A DNA stretch of 58,735 bases from an uncultured Lachnospiraceae bacterium (GCA_948688495.1 CAPQSW010000006.1:42735-101469), one strand, 5' to 3'; counted from the first letter of the stretch, positions 8,343-17,695 are shown. Numbers and translations: made by a program. Notes: generated from the sequence alone by a model not told the origin.

Positions 8343-11300
8343 CTATATTATCCCTTTAAAACTAAACTTAAATTTCAAAGGTTTACTTACATCAATCAAA
8401 TATTCCGGATGCACCTGTGACATCCAGCTGTCGTCTCCAGCCACGCCCATCTGCTGCATCGCTGCACGGACAACCGTGTAATGCACCTGCGGAAGCTCAT
8501 AGGGATGCGCGGCATTTTCCAGCTCATGGGGCGTATACGGCAACGCGGAAAAACTCATCTTATCTCCACAAAACAGAATGCCACGCCCGGTATTGTCTGT
8601 AATCTTCGCCCAGCGCACGCCTGTCTTGTTGCCGCACTCTTGGGGAACCAGATATTTTGCCATATTATCTGCAACCTTATTGCGGTAAATGCCGAGCTTT
8701 GCGCCATGCCTGCGGTCCGCATATGTCTCAGCAGGCCCGTCCCCATACCACTCAAGATTCTCAAAATCAGCATTAAACTTAAACAGAACACCAAATTCAG
8801 GCATATCCTCCAATTCCTTGACTGGGTCGTATTGCAAAGTAGTGGTGATTGTCCCATCACCAAATACCTCATAGGAAAGGCTGCATCTGCTCTTTGGAAT
8901 TGTCGGCATAACATAGTAGAACGTGATAACCGCGCTGTGATCCTTCTTCTCAACCCGTGGATTCACCTTGGCATCCTCATCCTTCCTTACATACATGCTG
9001 GCAAGCTTCCACTGTCCATAGCGCGCCTGCATTTTATTTCCACAGTCATTATCCACCGGCGCGCGCCAGAAATTCGGCATAGGAATCTTCTCAATCAGTT
9101 CTCTGCCGCCATAACGGTAAGATACCAGACCGCCTTCCTTGATGCTGAACATGCTTTCAAAATGCATCCCCCGCACACCAATGTTCCATTTGCCCTGAAT
9201 AACCGTAATCTCATCTGTCACAGGCTCGGACTGCTTCTCAACCGCGAAAACACCTTGTCCAAAAGCAATCTCATATCCTGCCGGCGCCCAGTCTTCCTCC
9301 TCTTTCAGTTGGAAAGAAACGGTCACAGCATATTCTCCGGGGGCCTCAGGCAACCGTATGGGCAATTCATACTCCTTCTCACTCAGGGGTTCCACCTCCG
9401 TGGCAAACTCTGCCTGCTGTAAATATTTCCCATCCCTCTCTAATAATACCACACAATTAAAACGATTGGTATTCACAAAAAGATTTTTATTCTTGATAAG
9501 AACTTTATCCCGAGAAACCTCTGCGGTAATATTCTGATAATTAAACTTTACTTCCTGCATTTTGGGGGACTCATCCCTCTCCCCGCCATAGACAATTCCA
9601 TTTCCACTAAAATTATAATCCGTGGGACGTTCCCCAAAATCTCCTCCATATGCCTGGAATTTGTTGCCATAACGATCCTTCTTTTCAATGGACTGGTCAA
9701 TATAATCCCAGATAAAACCTCCCTGGTACAACGGATCGGTATCCGTCAGGTCCGTATATTTATGCATCGCCCCGCAGGAGTTTCCCATCGCGTGGGTATA
9801 TTCACAGCATATAAAAGGCTTACTCCTGTCTTTTTCCAGAAATTCCTTAATGCTTGCCACAGAAGGATACATTTGGCTCTCCATATCGCTGCTCTCATTG
9901 AAACGTCTGTCATTAAATAGCCCCTCGTAATGCACCAGCCTGGTATCATCCAGTTTGCGGAACAACTGGGACATTTCAAAAATCACACTGCCGCCATAAG
10001 ATTCATTTCCACAGGACCAGATCAAAATTGCCGGATGATTCTTGTCCCTCTGATAACAGGAGTTGACACGGTCAAGCATCATTGGCTCCCATTCCTTGCG
10101 ATCGCCCGGTACAATTTCTTCCTCCGTCGTCTCTTTGCGAAGTATCGGCTCCCAACTTCCATGACTTTCCATATTGTTCTCTGCAATCATATACAACCCA
10201 TATCTGTCACAAAGCTCATAAATCCTAGTGTCATCTGGATAATGACAGGTACGGACAGCATTGATATTATTCCTCTTCATGGTCATAATATCTTTGACAA
10301 GCTCCTCCTCGTTTGGAACCCGTCCCCGCTTAGAGCTGAACTCGTGACGGTTCACTCCCTTAAACACAATTCGTTTTCCATTGAGGCACATGAGATTATC
10401 TATCATCTCAAAACGACGAAAACCGACCATCTGTGTAAATACTTCCTGGATTTCACCATTTTCATCCATAACTTCTACCAATAATTCGTAGAGATTGGGC
10501 TCCTCCGCACTCCAAAGTGCCGGTTCTTTTACCGGAATTGTAACCACAAACTCATCATCCATGTCTGCCTGCGCCTGCGCCACAATACCTTTCCCATCGT
10601 GGAGTGTCAGACCAATCCTGCCTGCACCGGAAGCTTTACATTTGATTTCCAGGTCCGCGTCCTTATACTGGTCGTCCAGCAATGTCCGGATACAAATATC
10701 CTGCACATGTGCCTTTGGCACTGTGTAAAGATATACACTGCGGTATATCCCCGAGAATCGGAAAAAGTCCTGGTCCTCACACCAGCTTGAAGCTGTCCAT
10801 TTAAACACTTGAACTGCCAGTTTATTCTCGCCCTCAACAAGATAAGGGGTCAATTCAAAATCGGATGGGGTAAAACTGTCCTCACTATAACCTATATACG
10901 TCCCATTCAGCCACAATGCCATACCGCTTTCTACCCCCTCGAAAGAAATATAAAGCGGTCTGCCTTTCATATGATCGGGGACAAAAAAATATTTCACATA
11001 GCTTGCTACTGGATTAAAAAACTCTGGAATGTCACCAGGTTTAATGTCTTCTCTTCCATCCCAGGGATACTGCGTATTGGCATACTGCGGCGCATCATAT
11101 CCTTCCATCTGGATATGCGCCGGAACCCGGATGTCAGCCCAGGACCTGCAGTCATACGCTGCCGTTTCAAATCCCTGGATGGCAGACTGATAGTTCTTAC
11201 CATAGGAGAACTTCCAAAGTCCATCCAAAGAATACCGGAAACTTGTCTTTTGTTCCTCTAATTCTTTTAATGATGCATAATAAACGTGATCGGAATGAGC

Positions 11301-11363
11301 TTCCATCCGGTTTTCTGCAAATATAAGAGGATCCTTTACTTTCTTATAATCAAATTGAGCCAT
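8343..11363 (-). CDS. lacZ: GH2 beta-galactosidase, LacZ type
   Basis: 1006-residue cytoplasmic beta-galactosidase of glycoside hydrolase family 2, releasing galactose from galacto-oligosaccharides. Domains in order: sugar-binding jelly roll (about 45-215), immunoglobulin-like domain (about 218-315), TIM barrel (about 320-600), then a linker domain and a large C-terminal beta-galactosidase small-chain domain. Catalytic acid/base Glu is about 454 (IWSCGNESYGG) and the nucleophile Glu about 521 (FICCEYTHAMGNS). NRHEF near 338 is the usual active-site motif. Full length for the family. GGAGG precedes the ATG. It lies downstream of the two permease genes, separated by a strong hairpin. The symbol is by similarity of architecture. 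Confidence 0.95.
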   Translation of the reverse strand: MAQFDYKKVKDPLIFAENRMEAHSDHVYYASLKELEEQKTSFRYSLDGLWKFSYGKNYQSAIQGFETAAYDCRSWADIRVPAHIQMEGYDAPQYANTQYPWDGREDIKPGDIPEFFNPVASYVKYFFVPDHMKGRPLYISFEGVESGMALWLNGTYIGYSEDSFTPSDFELTPYLVEGENKLAVQVFKWTASSWCEDQDFFRFSGIYRSVYLYTVPKAHVQDICIRTLLDDQYKDADLEIKCKASGAGRIGLTLHDGKGIVAQAQADMDDEFVVTIPVKEPALWSAEEPNLYELLVEVMDENGEIQEVFTQMVGFRRFEMIDNLMCLNGKRIVFKGVNRHEFSSKRGRVPNEEELVKDIMTMKRNNINAVRTCHYPDDTRIYELCDRYGLYMIAENNMESHGSWEPILRKETTEEEIVPGDRKEWEPMMLDRVNSCYQRDKNHPAILIWSCGNESYGGSVIFEMSQLFRKLDDTRLVHYEGLFNDRRFNESSDMESQMYPSVASIKEFLEKDRSKPFICCEYTHAMGNSCGAMHKYTDLTDTDPLYQGGFIWDYIDQSIEKKDRYGNKFQAYGGDFGERPTDYNFSGNGIVYGGERDESPKMQEVKFNYQNITAEVSRDKVLIKNKNLFVNTNRFNCVVLLERDGKYLQQAEFATEVEPLSEKEYELPIRLPEAPGEYAVTVSFQLKEEEDWAPAGYEIAFGQGVFAVEKQSEPVTDEITVIQGKWNIGVRGMHFESMFSIKEGGLVSYRYGGRELIEKIPMPNFWRAPVDNDCGNKMQARYGQWKLASMYVRKDEDAKVNPRVEKKDHSAVITFYYVMPTIPKSRCSLSYEVFGDGTITTTLQYDPVKELEDMPEFGVLFKFNADFENLEWYGDGPAETYADRRHGAKLGIYRNKVADNMAKYLVPQECGNKTGVRWAKITDNTGRGILFCGDKMSFSALPYTPHELENAAHPYELPQVHYTVVRAAMQQMGVAGDDSWMSQVHPEYLIDVSKPLKFKFSFKGII

Positions 11364-11390
11364 ATTTTACCTCCAGAGATTTATATAAAA

Positions 11391-11418
11391 TGTACCCCAC
11401 AGCAAGCTGCGGGGTACA
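11391..11418 (-). terminator. Hairpin between transporter and hydrolase genes
   Basis: TGTACCCC (11391-11398) and GGGGTACA (11411-11418) form a strong GC-rich stem, extended inward by CAGC/GCTG pairing. On the minus strand it is followed by TTTTATAT. Its place between the permease stop and the beta-galactosidase start suggests partial termination or 3'-end protection, so the hydrolase genes may be expressed at a lower level than the transporter. Confidence 0.7.
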
Positions 11419-11455
11419 AATTCAAGTGCTGCAAAATCTAATATATATTTGAAAA

Positions 11456-12277
11456 TTATTTCACTGCTCCAGTAATACCTTCTGCAAAGCTCTTCTGCAA
11501 TAAGAAGAAAATAATTACGGTCGGCAAGCTGCATAACAGAACGGCTAACATCAATACACCATAATCTGTAACATAGCCTTCTGTCAGGTTTGCAACCAGC
11601 ATAGGCATGGTAATACTGTCAGCATCCTGCATGATTACCTTCGGCCATAAGTAGTTGTTCCACGCATTCATAAATGTGATCGTCATGGCTGCCGCATACG
11701 TGGAGCGCATGGTCGGGAAAAACATGCGGAAGAAAATCTGAATCTCATTCAAACCGTCAATCCGAGCCGCCTCGATAATATCATGCGGAAAACTTCTCGC
11801 ACTCTGTCGGAACATCATGATCAAGAACGGCGTGGAAATCGTTGGCAAAATAAATGCTGCAGTTGTATTCAGCAGATGAACGGCTGAAAACATACGGAAC
11901 AATGGAACAAGTGTTGCCACAAACGGAACCATCATTCCCAGAAGCAGGATAGACATTACCGTATCTTTCCCTTTATCATGGTAAATCTCAAATCCATATC
12001 CGGCAAGGGAACAAATCACCAATGCACAAAGCGTCAGAACAATTGAATATTTAAAAGAATTAAACATTGCCCTGCCCAGATCCGTACTGGCAAGCAGCGA
12101 TTTCCAGTTATCAAGAAGCGCTGCACCTGGAAGCATTGTTCCTCTGCTGACGTCTATACTCTTATTCGTGGCACTGATTAACATCCAATATAACGGGAAT
12201 ACAGAAATCAGCGATGTAATCGTCAGAAAAATATACATAAAAATTCTTGCAATTTTTGTTTTAGTCACGCTTGTCAC
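11456..12277 (-). CDS. Sugar ABC transporter permease, MalG type
   Basis: 273-residue membrane protein with about six transmembrane helices. The cytoplasmic coupling motif EAARIDGLNEIQIFFRMFFP near residues 170-190 has the EAA---G signature of carbohydrate ABC permeases, and SATNKSID near the N-terminus matches the MalG branch. It overlaps the upstream permease gene by 17 bases, indicating coupled translation. With the partner permease and the lipoprotein it would form the importer for galactan fragments. No ATPase gene is in this cluster, so the system presumably uses a shared MsmK-like ATPase encoded elsewhere. Confidence 0.93.
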   Translation of the reverse strand: MTSVTKTKIARIFMYIFLTITSLISVFPLYWMLISATNKSIDVSRGTMLPGAALLDNWKSLLASTDLGRAMFNSFKYSIVLTLCALVICSLAGYGFEIYHDKGKDTVMSILLLGMMVPFVATLVPLFRMFSAVHLLNTTAAFILPTISTPFLIMMFRQSARSFPHDIIEAARIDGLNEIQIFFRMFFPTMRSTYAAAMTITFMNAWNNYLWPKVIMQDADSITMPMLVANLTEGYVTDYGVLMLAVLLCSLPTVIIFFLLQKSFAEGITGAVK

Positions 12278-13166
12278 CTACTTTCATCTGTATAAATGCC
12301 AGAATAGCTACCAAAATAAAGATTAAGAACGACATAGCCGCAGCATATCCGAATTTCGGTACATTTTTAAATGTCTGCTCATATATGTAATGAGACATCG
12401 TTATGGTTGCATAAGCCGGTCCGCCCTTTGTCAAGTTCATAGACTCATCAAACAACTGTAAGGTTCCGTTTGTTGACATGATAGCTGTCAGAAGAATTGT
12501 TGGCTTCAACAGTGGAACTGTTATCTTGAAGAATGTCTGCAGTGGGCTTGCACCGTCAATCTTAGCTGCCTCATACACTGAATATTCTATATTTTGTAAT
12601 CCGGACAGGTAAAATACCATATTATATCCGGTCCATCTCCATACTAATGCAACAATGATGATAATCTTAGCGCTCGTTGCGTTATTCAAAAAGTTGTATC
12701 CCGTATTCAAAATTCCCATCTTTATCAATACTGAATTAAAGAATCCATCTACTCCAAAAAGAGAGCGGAAGATAATTGCATAAGAAACCAGTGACGTCGC
12801 ACATGGCAGGAAAATTGCTGTACGGAATATTCCTTTACATCGAAGATCCTTATTGTTCAGCATAGATGCCAGCATCAATGCTAATATCAACATAACCGGT
12901 ACCTGAATAATCAGATAGAAGAATGTGTTGACTAAGGATTGCATAAAAGTTTTATCCTGAAACATACGGATATAGTTCGTTAACCCGGCAAATGACAGTT
13001 TATTACCGATACCAGTCTGCAATGACAGGAAAAATGCCTGAATCATGGGCCAAAAACTCATAACCGCAATCATAAGTGTCGCCGGTGTCAGAAAAGCCCA
13101 GCCTGTCAGATTATGCCTTTTTTCCAATGACATTTTCTTTTTATTACTTCCCGTTGTCTGGCTCAC
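12261..13166 (-). CDS. Sugar ABC transporter permease, MalF type
   Basis: 301-residue membrane protein with six predicted helices; the first follows the basic stretch KKKMSLEKRHNLTGW. The EAA loop is YEAAKIDGASPLQTFFKITVP near residues 200-220. The product pairs with the downstream MalG-type permease, whose gene overlaps it. The gene starts about 100 bases after the stop of the binding-protein gene, with a stem-loop in between. Role: one half of the transmembrane channel of a carbohydrate importer. The specificity (galactan or galacto-oligosaccharides) is inferred from the neighbouring GH2 and GH53 genes. Confidence 0.93.
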   Translation of the reverse strand: MSQTTGSNKKKMSLEKRHNLTGWAFLTPATLMIAVMSFWPMIQAFFLSLQTGIGNKLSFAGLTNYIRMFQDKTFMQSLVNTFFYLIIQVPVMLILALMLASMLNNKDLRCKGIFRTAIFLPCATSLVSYAIIFRSLFGVDGFFNSVLIKMGILNTGYNFLNNATSAKIIIIVALVWRWTGYNMVFYLSGLQNIEYSVYEAAKIDGASPLQTFFKITVPLLKPTILLTAIMSTNGTLQLFDESMNLTKGGPAYATITMSHYIYEQTFKNVPKFGYAAAMSFLIFILVAILAFIQMKVGDKRD

Positions 13167-13192
13167 ATCTGTGCCCCCTTTACATCAATCGA

Positions 13193-13215
13193 GGGGCAGC
13201 AGTTACGCTGTCCCC
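13193..13215 (-). terminator. Stem-loop after the sugar-binding protein gene
   Basis: GGGGCAGC (13193-13200) pairs with GCTG-T-CCCC (13207-13215) around an AGTTAC loop, with one bulged base. No T-run follows. Such stem-loops after the first gene of a sugar ABC operon commonly stabilise the binding-protein mRNA or weaken read-through, giving an excess of binding protein over permeases. That role is inferred. Confidence 0.55.
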
Positions 13216-13264
13216 CGAAACTGTTTTTATTTTCGCTATATTACTTAGCTATATTACTTACTGA

Positions 13265-14683
13265 TTACTGCTCCATATTGAACTGTACAGTATCCTGTGC
13301 GTTCTTAAGCTCATCATCAACATTAGCGCCTGTGATAACATTCTGAATAGCAGCTGCTACAGCATTTCTAGCCTCATAATAGTATACACCAGTGTTGTTG
13401 CTTGGAGTCTTTCCAGCAAACTCTACGATCTTAGAAGAAACAGCATCTCCACCAAAGAATTCATCGCCCTGTGCATATACTTCGGAGTCACCAGCCGGCA
13501 GATAAGTAGCCAGTGCACCACAGCTGATAATGTTCTCATATAACTCAACGCTTCCTGCAAATGTACTCTTCAGGAAATCTTTTGCCAGCTCAACATCCTG
13601 GCAGTTAGCTGTAACAGCCCAAGAAGAACCACCGTTGTTAGAATAGTTTGTAGCATTCTCTACATCCACAAGCTTAGGCATATTGGTAACAGCCCATTTT
13701 CCGCTCTGGTCTTCTGCTGTCTTGATAGAAGCCATAATCCAGCATCCATTGATCGTACCAGCAACTGTCTCAGTTGTCATAGTGGAAATGTACTGATCCC
13801 AGTCATTAACCTCTACTAATACACCAGCATCCTTTAATGCAACATATGTTTCCATAACTTTCTTCAATGCTGCATTGTCAGCCATTGCAGGCTTACCTTC
13901 ATCATCAAACAGGGAAGATCCACAGGACTGAAGCATCATCATAATAACATCAGACTCACCTGACTGGCAGGAAAGTAACGGCTTGCCGGTCTTCTCAAGA
14001 ACAACCTTGCCTTTTTCAATGTACTCATCCCATGTAATGTCTGTAAAGTCATCAATCGTGAAACCAGCTTCTTCCAAAACGTCTGTCCTGTAAGCTGCGA
14101 TTACAGCGCCGTTGTCAAACGGAACACCATAGTTCTTGCCATCTACTACAGAATAAGCTGTCTTAGCTTCACCAAACTGGCTGAAATCAATTCCGCTGTC
14201 TGTTAAATCAATAAATGCATCTGGATATGAAATAACGTTCTTCTGGAATGCGTTATCCTGCATCAGAATAATGTCTGGTAAGGTATCTAATCCGTTACCT
14301 GTTGCTGCTGTTGTCAGCTTAGCCTGTACGTCATCCCAAGGCGTCTCAACAACTTCAACTTCAAAGCCAGGATGATCTTTTGCATAAACCTTGCCTGCTT
14401 CTTCCATTGAGAAAATGTTGAATGCCGGGTCCCAGCACCATACAGTAAGCTTTCCGCCTTCTCCTGCTGCTGCGTCGTCTCCTGCTGCTGCATCATCATC
14501 TGCTGCTGCGTCATCTCCTGCTGCTGCATCGTCTCCTGCTGCTGCATCATCTCCTGCTGCGTCGTCTGCCGGTGCCTCCTGCTTTGTTTCGTCAGTGGAC
14601 TCTTTAGAATCGCCGCCGCATCCGGTCAACATGGTTGCTGTCATTGCTACACAGAGCAATGCTGATAAAATTTTTCTTTTCAT
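13265..14683 (-). CDS. Extracellular sugar-binding lipoprotein of ABC importer
   Basis: 472-residue family 1 solute-binding protein. It has a lipoprotein signal ending in the lipobox LTGC with acylated Cys at about 22, then an Ala/Asp-rich linker (about 38-75) made of repeated GDDAAA units. The mature binding domain starts at KLTVWCWDPAFNIF. It would capture galactan oligosaccharides outside the membrane and hand them to the two permeases. It is the first gene of the galactan operon, with a good promoter about 80 bases upstream. The linker probably acts as a flexible tether. Substrate is inferred from the neighbours. Confidence 0.93.
   Translation of the reverse strand: MKRKILSALLCVAMTATMLTGCGGDSKESTDETKQEAPADDAAGDDAAAGDDAAAGDDAAADDDAAAGDDAAAGEGGKLTVWCWDPAFNIFSMEEAGKVYAKDHPGFEVEVVETPWDDVQAKLTTAATGNGLDTLPDIILMQDNAFQKNVISYPDAFIDLTDSGIDFSQFGEAKTAYSVVDGKNYGVPFDNGAVIAAYRTDVLEEAGFTIDDFTDITWDEYIEKGKVVLEKTGKPLLSCQSGESDVIMMMLQSCGSSLFDDEGKPAMADNAALKKVMETYVALKDAGVLVEVNDWDQYISTMTTETVAGTINGCWIMASIKTAEDQSGKWAVTNMPKLVDVENATNYSNNGGSSWAVTANCQDVELAKDFLKSTFAGSVELYENIISCGALATYLPAGDSEVYAQGDEFFGGDAVSSKIVEFAGKTPSNNTGVYYYEARNAVAAAIQNVITGANVDDELKNAQDTVQFNMEQ
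14463..14570 (-). repeat. 18-bp tandem repeat encoding the Ala/Asp linker
   Basis: Roughly six copies of an 18-base unit (plus-strand pattern close to TCCTGCTGCTGCATCATC) encode GDDAAA repeats after the lipobox of the sugar-binding protein. Unit copies differ by a few bases, mostly silent changes. Because the unit is a multiple of three, copy-number change would alter tether length without a frameshift. Confidence 0.85.
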
Positions 14684-15103
14684 ATTGGTTTCCCTCCCGT
14701 GAAAACTTTATGTTTTTTTACCCGTGCGCACTTTTGCGCAATCGGTTGTTCTACAAATTTAGTTTACCAAATAAAGGTTTTACTGTCAATGTCAACACTT
14801 TCCAGTTTTTTATTTGTTTTTTTGTATATTCTGTCTAATAACTTTTCGTCATAATGACTATTATTTCCTCTTATTTTAAAGATTATTCCGTTATAATCCA
14901 CTATTTTTCTCTCATTTTTTCCTACATTAATTCATCATTCTACCCTCCCATCCCCCTGTAAAATCGGTGTTTTTCACGCTTTTCTCTGTTTTACTGAATT
15001 TATTGGTAAATTTACCTATTGTTTTATCATTTTTTACTACCCATATTTACTAAATTTTCATATCCGCCCATAACCCCATAAGATTCCAGGCCGCTTTCAT
15101 CCA
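14684..15103 (-). promoter_or_regulatory. Control region of the galactan operon
   Basis: This 420-base gap separates the LacI-type regulator gene from the binding-protein gene. On the minus strand a promoter has -35 TTGACA at 14789-14784, a 17-base spacer and -10 TAAACT at 14766-14761. Further upstream is the perfect 12-base palindrome GGTAAATTTACC at about 15005-15016, surrounded by several TTTACT half-site-like words (around 14990, 15034 and 15049). I suggest these are binding sites for the adjacent LacI protein, although the palindrome is about 220 bases upstream of the promoter. No other gene is visible here. Confidence 0.6.
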
Positions 15104-16123
15104 TCACTTCGTAGAATCCTTCAGAATCACTTCATATCCCAGCAGTGTCTGCAGCTCTGCCTCACTCCCGTCTATGAGCCCCATCAGTATCTTACATGCT
15201 GCAGTCCCCAACTCCCTTGCATTAAATGAGAGCGATGTTATAGAAGGTATGTTGCTTTCTAAAATCGAGCTGTCATAAAAAGACGCCACTTTTATCTGCT
15301 CTGGAATTGATATTTTCTCTCTGCGCAGTTTATTCAACACATGAATACAAACAGCATCATCCATACAAACAATACCATCCACATGTTCTGCCAGCAGCTT
15401 CTCCACCGCACGCTCAATCATGATTTCTTTCTCAACGTTCACATGTATAATGTCATGGTCCACCAAAACACCCGCCTGCTCATGCGCGTCTATATAACCC
15501 TGGAGCCTGCTTTGCGTCACCACATGGGTCTCGACTCCGCCAATCAGTCCTATCCTCCTCATCCGTTTCATCAGGAGAATGGAAATCAGCTCCCTGCAAG
15601 CGCTGCGGTGGTCATTATCCACCTGAACGACTCCGGGATAATTACTGCTCCCAATCGTCACAAAAGGAATTTTCTGCGACATTAGATATTCAACATGGAC
15701 ATCATCTGTAAACGTCCGCATCAAAATGACACCATCCACCTTATGATTTTCAATCATGCGGACGAGTTGGGCACAATCCCTCCCCCGGCTCATCGTCAAC
15801 AGAATATCATAGTCCATGCTGATTGCGGTTTCTTCAATACCAATGAGGCACGCTTGAAAGAACGGCAGATCCACTACGGTATAATCTTCCGGCAGCATAA
15901 CACCAATATTATAGGTCTTTAGTTGGGCCAATCCTTTTGCAAGAACATTCGGCTTATAATTATGTTCTTCTATATATGTAAGCACACGTTCCCTGGTCTC
16001 TTTTCCAATTCTTCCCTTCCCAGATATTGCCCTGGAAACTGTAGTTTTAGATACACCAAGAGCTTCCGCTACATCCGAAATCGTTATTTTTTTCTCATTT
16101 GTCTGTTGCATACCACACCCCAT
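15104..16123 (-). CDS. LacI/GalR family transcriptional regulator
   Basis: 339-residue repressor-type regulator. The N-terminal helix-turn-helix (ITISDVAEALGVSKTTVSRA, about 14-33) and hinge helix (PNVLAKGLA) are followed by a periplasmic-binding-protein-like sensor domain beginning NIGVMLPEDY. It would sense a galactose-containing inducer and control the operon that starts about 420 bases downstream. The first ATG at 16123 gives MGCGMQQTNEKK; the ATG at 16111 is equally plausible because the only G-rich sequence overlaps the first codons. The gene starts three bases after the L,D-transpeptidase stop codon, so it may also be read from that transcript. Confidence 0.93.
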   Translation of the reverse strand: MGCGMQQTNEKKITISDVAEALGVSKTTVSRAISGKGRIGKETRERVLTYIEEHNYKPNVLAKGLAQLKTYNIGVMLPEDYTVVDLPFFQACLIGIEETAISMDYDILLTMSRGRDCAQLVRMIENHKVDGVILMRTFTDDVHVEYLMSQKIPFVTIGSSNYPGVVQVDNDHRSACRELISILLMKRMRRIGLIGGVETHVVTQSRLQGYIDAHEQAGVLVDHDIIHVNVEKEIMIERAVEKLLAEHVDGIVCMDDAVCIHVLNKLRREKISIPEQIKVASFYDSSILESNIPSITSLSFNARELGTAACKILMGLIDGSEAELQTLLGYEVILKDSTK

Positions 16124-16126
16124 TTC

Positions 16127-17557
16127 TCATATCTGTGGCGCTGCGCCTTCCGTTCCAGGCAATGTATACACTAAAACAGCGCATCCCGCTTCGATATTCT
16201 CATACAATGTTTTCGCCGCACTGTAAGGAAGATTAATACATCCGTGGGATCCACCCCGTTTATAACGATTCCCGCCAAAGCTTCCCCTCCATCGTGCATC
16301 ATGAAAACCTACACCGCCGTTAAAAGGCATCCAGAAGGATACAGGAGTAGCATAACCTTCACCTCTGAGGGTTCTGTTTCTTTCTTTATAATATAGGCCA
16401 AAGACACCTGTCGGCGTACTCCATCCCCGCGCCTCATTTCCTGAAACAAAGTCAGATTCCAGCACAACCTGCCCGTCTTTATAGTAAATCAAATGCTGTG
16501 CCGTAAGGTTAACCTCAACATATGTATTGCCATAATCTTTTTTCCCCGGGTTGTTTGCCATTCTCTCAAATTCCGGCTCTCTTGTTGTTACCTTCCCTTC
16601 CCTGATAAGCCCTGTGAGCGCTTCCGTCTCTTTCTCCTGGTCGATTTTCCAGCCATAATCACCGCCCTCTATCGTTACCTTCTTTCCATAAGATGTCTTA
16701 AACTTCTTCACCTTCCCCAGCGTATCATGATTGTCTGCCAGGCGTTCCACATAGGCGGCAATCTGCTCCTTTGAAACCTGGACTTCCTGTTTCTCATTTA
16801 CAAAGAGCCATTGGCTGATTTCCTCTCCGTCAAGAACTTCTTTTTCATCACCAAACTGATACGTAATCTCAGCCTGTACATAATGGTTCATCTTCTTCAC
16901 AAGTTCTTTGAGCTTCTTTGATTCAGCAGTAATCTTAGGTTTGACATAACATCCCTCGTCTTCTACCGAAATACTGTCCTGCAGATTTATAATGGCATGC
17001 CGCAGGCTTTTTAACAACTTCTTTTTTCTTATTTTCGTTCCCTCCTCCTCAGGAATTATGGTATACATATCTTCCTTGGAGTACTCGGAAATCCTGGCGT
17101 CCTTCGGTCTTCGCATGTTTTCTGCGTCCATAATCTGAAGCTCATCAACCTTCTTCTTCAGTTTCTTTTCACTGTAATCTACCATCGTTTCTACTTCAAT
17201 CACAGACTCCCTAAAAAATGCCATTGGCCACAAGAAGCAATCCTGCTTCTGTAAATTCTTCTCCAGACTGCCATCAAATATAGGCGTCACCCCTATGTCT
17301 ACCCCAGCCAGAACTTCTTCTTTATCTTCACGTGCCTTTATCTTAATCTCATACTTCTCGATTTCCTTTGTAATCTTCCATTCTACATCCTTGACTTCAT
17401 CCCTGTCTACAGCTACGCCGTTTATAATTGTCCCTGGAAGAAAATGTGTACTGAAATAAAGTGCAAATCCTAAGTATACTAGAAGAAGTGTCAGAATAAT
17501 CCCGGCTGCAATCCATACTCCCAGCCATCCATTTCCTGTCTTCTTTGTCGTCCCCAT
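16127..17557 (-). CDS. L,D-transpeptidase with peptidoglycan-binding-like domain
   Basis: 476-residue wall enzyme anchored by one N-terminal membrane helix (about residues 10-35). The middle part carries the repeated helical/beta domains typical of YoaR/VanW-associated PG-binding proteins. The C-terminal YkuD domain has the catalytic HxxxxxGSFGGNRYKRGGSHGCIN region with Cys at about 440 and His at 438. It forms 3-3 cross-links in peptidoglycan or attaches wall components. The motif SHGCIN replaces the common SHGCVR, as often seen in Clostridia. The gene is preceded by a divergent tRNA and is followed immediately by the LacI gene. Confidence 0.93.
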   Translation of the reverse strand: MGTTKKTGNGWLGVWIAAGIILTLLLVYLGFALYFSTHFLPGTIINGVAVDRDEVKDVEWKITKEIEKYEIKIKAREDKEEVLAGVDIGVTPIFDGSLEKNLQKQDCFLWPMAFFRESVIEVETMVDYSEKKLKKKVDELQIMDAENMRRPKDARISEYSKEDMYTIIPEEEGTKIRKKKLLKSLRHAIINLQDSISVEDEGCYVKPKITAESKKLKELVKKMNHYVQAEITYQFGDEKEVLDGEEISQWLFVNEKQEVQVSKEQIAAYVERLADNHDTLGKVKKFKTSYGKKVTIEGGDYGWKIDQEKETEALTGLIREGKVTTREPEFERMANNPGKKDYGNTYVEVNLTAQHLIYYKDGQVVLESDFVSGNEARGWSTPTGVFGLYYKERNRTLRGEGYATPVSFWMPFNGGVGFHDARWRGSFGGNRYKRGGSHGCINLPYSAAKTLYENIEAGCAVLVYTLPGTEGAAPQI

Positions 17558-17655
17558 AAAATTGCCTTTCTTTTCTGTTGTTCTTTATTATTATAAATCT
17601 ATTTCACATAAAGTCAAATAATTTCTGTCTGTATGTATTTTTCAATATTTAACAG

Positions 17656-17684
17656 TTGACATCCTCCATCCCCTATGATAAAAT
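17656..17684 (+). promoter_or_regulatory. Promoter of the tRNA-Pro gene
   Basis: -35 TTGACA (17656-17661), a 17-base spacer and -10 TAAAAT (17679-17684) lie 11 bases before the first base of the tRNA. Position and spacing fit a housekeeping promoter giving a very short 5' leader. Confidence 0.8.
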
Positions 17685-17695
17685 AGCATTTGTTT

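Noticed and set aside
14463..14570. Possible CRISPR array from the regular 18-bp repeats
   Set aside because: There are no spacers: the units are contiguous, code for the linker of a lipoprotein and vary by silent changes.
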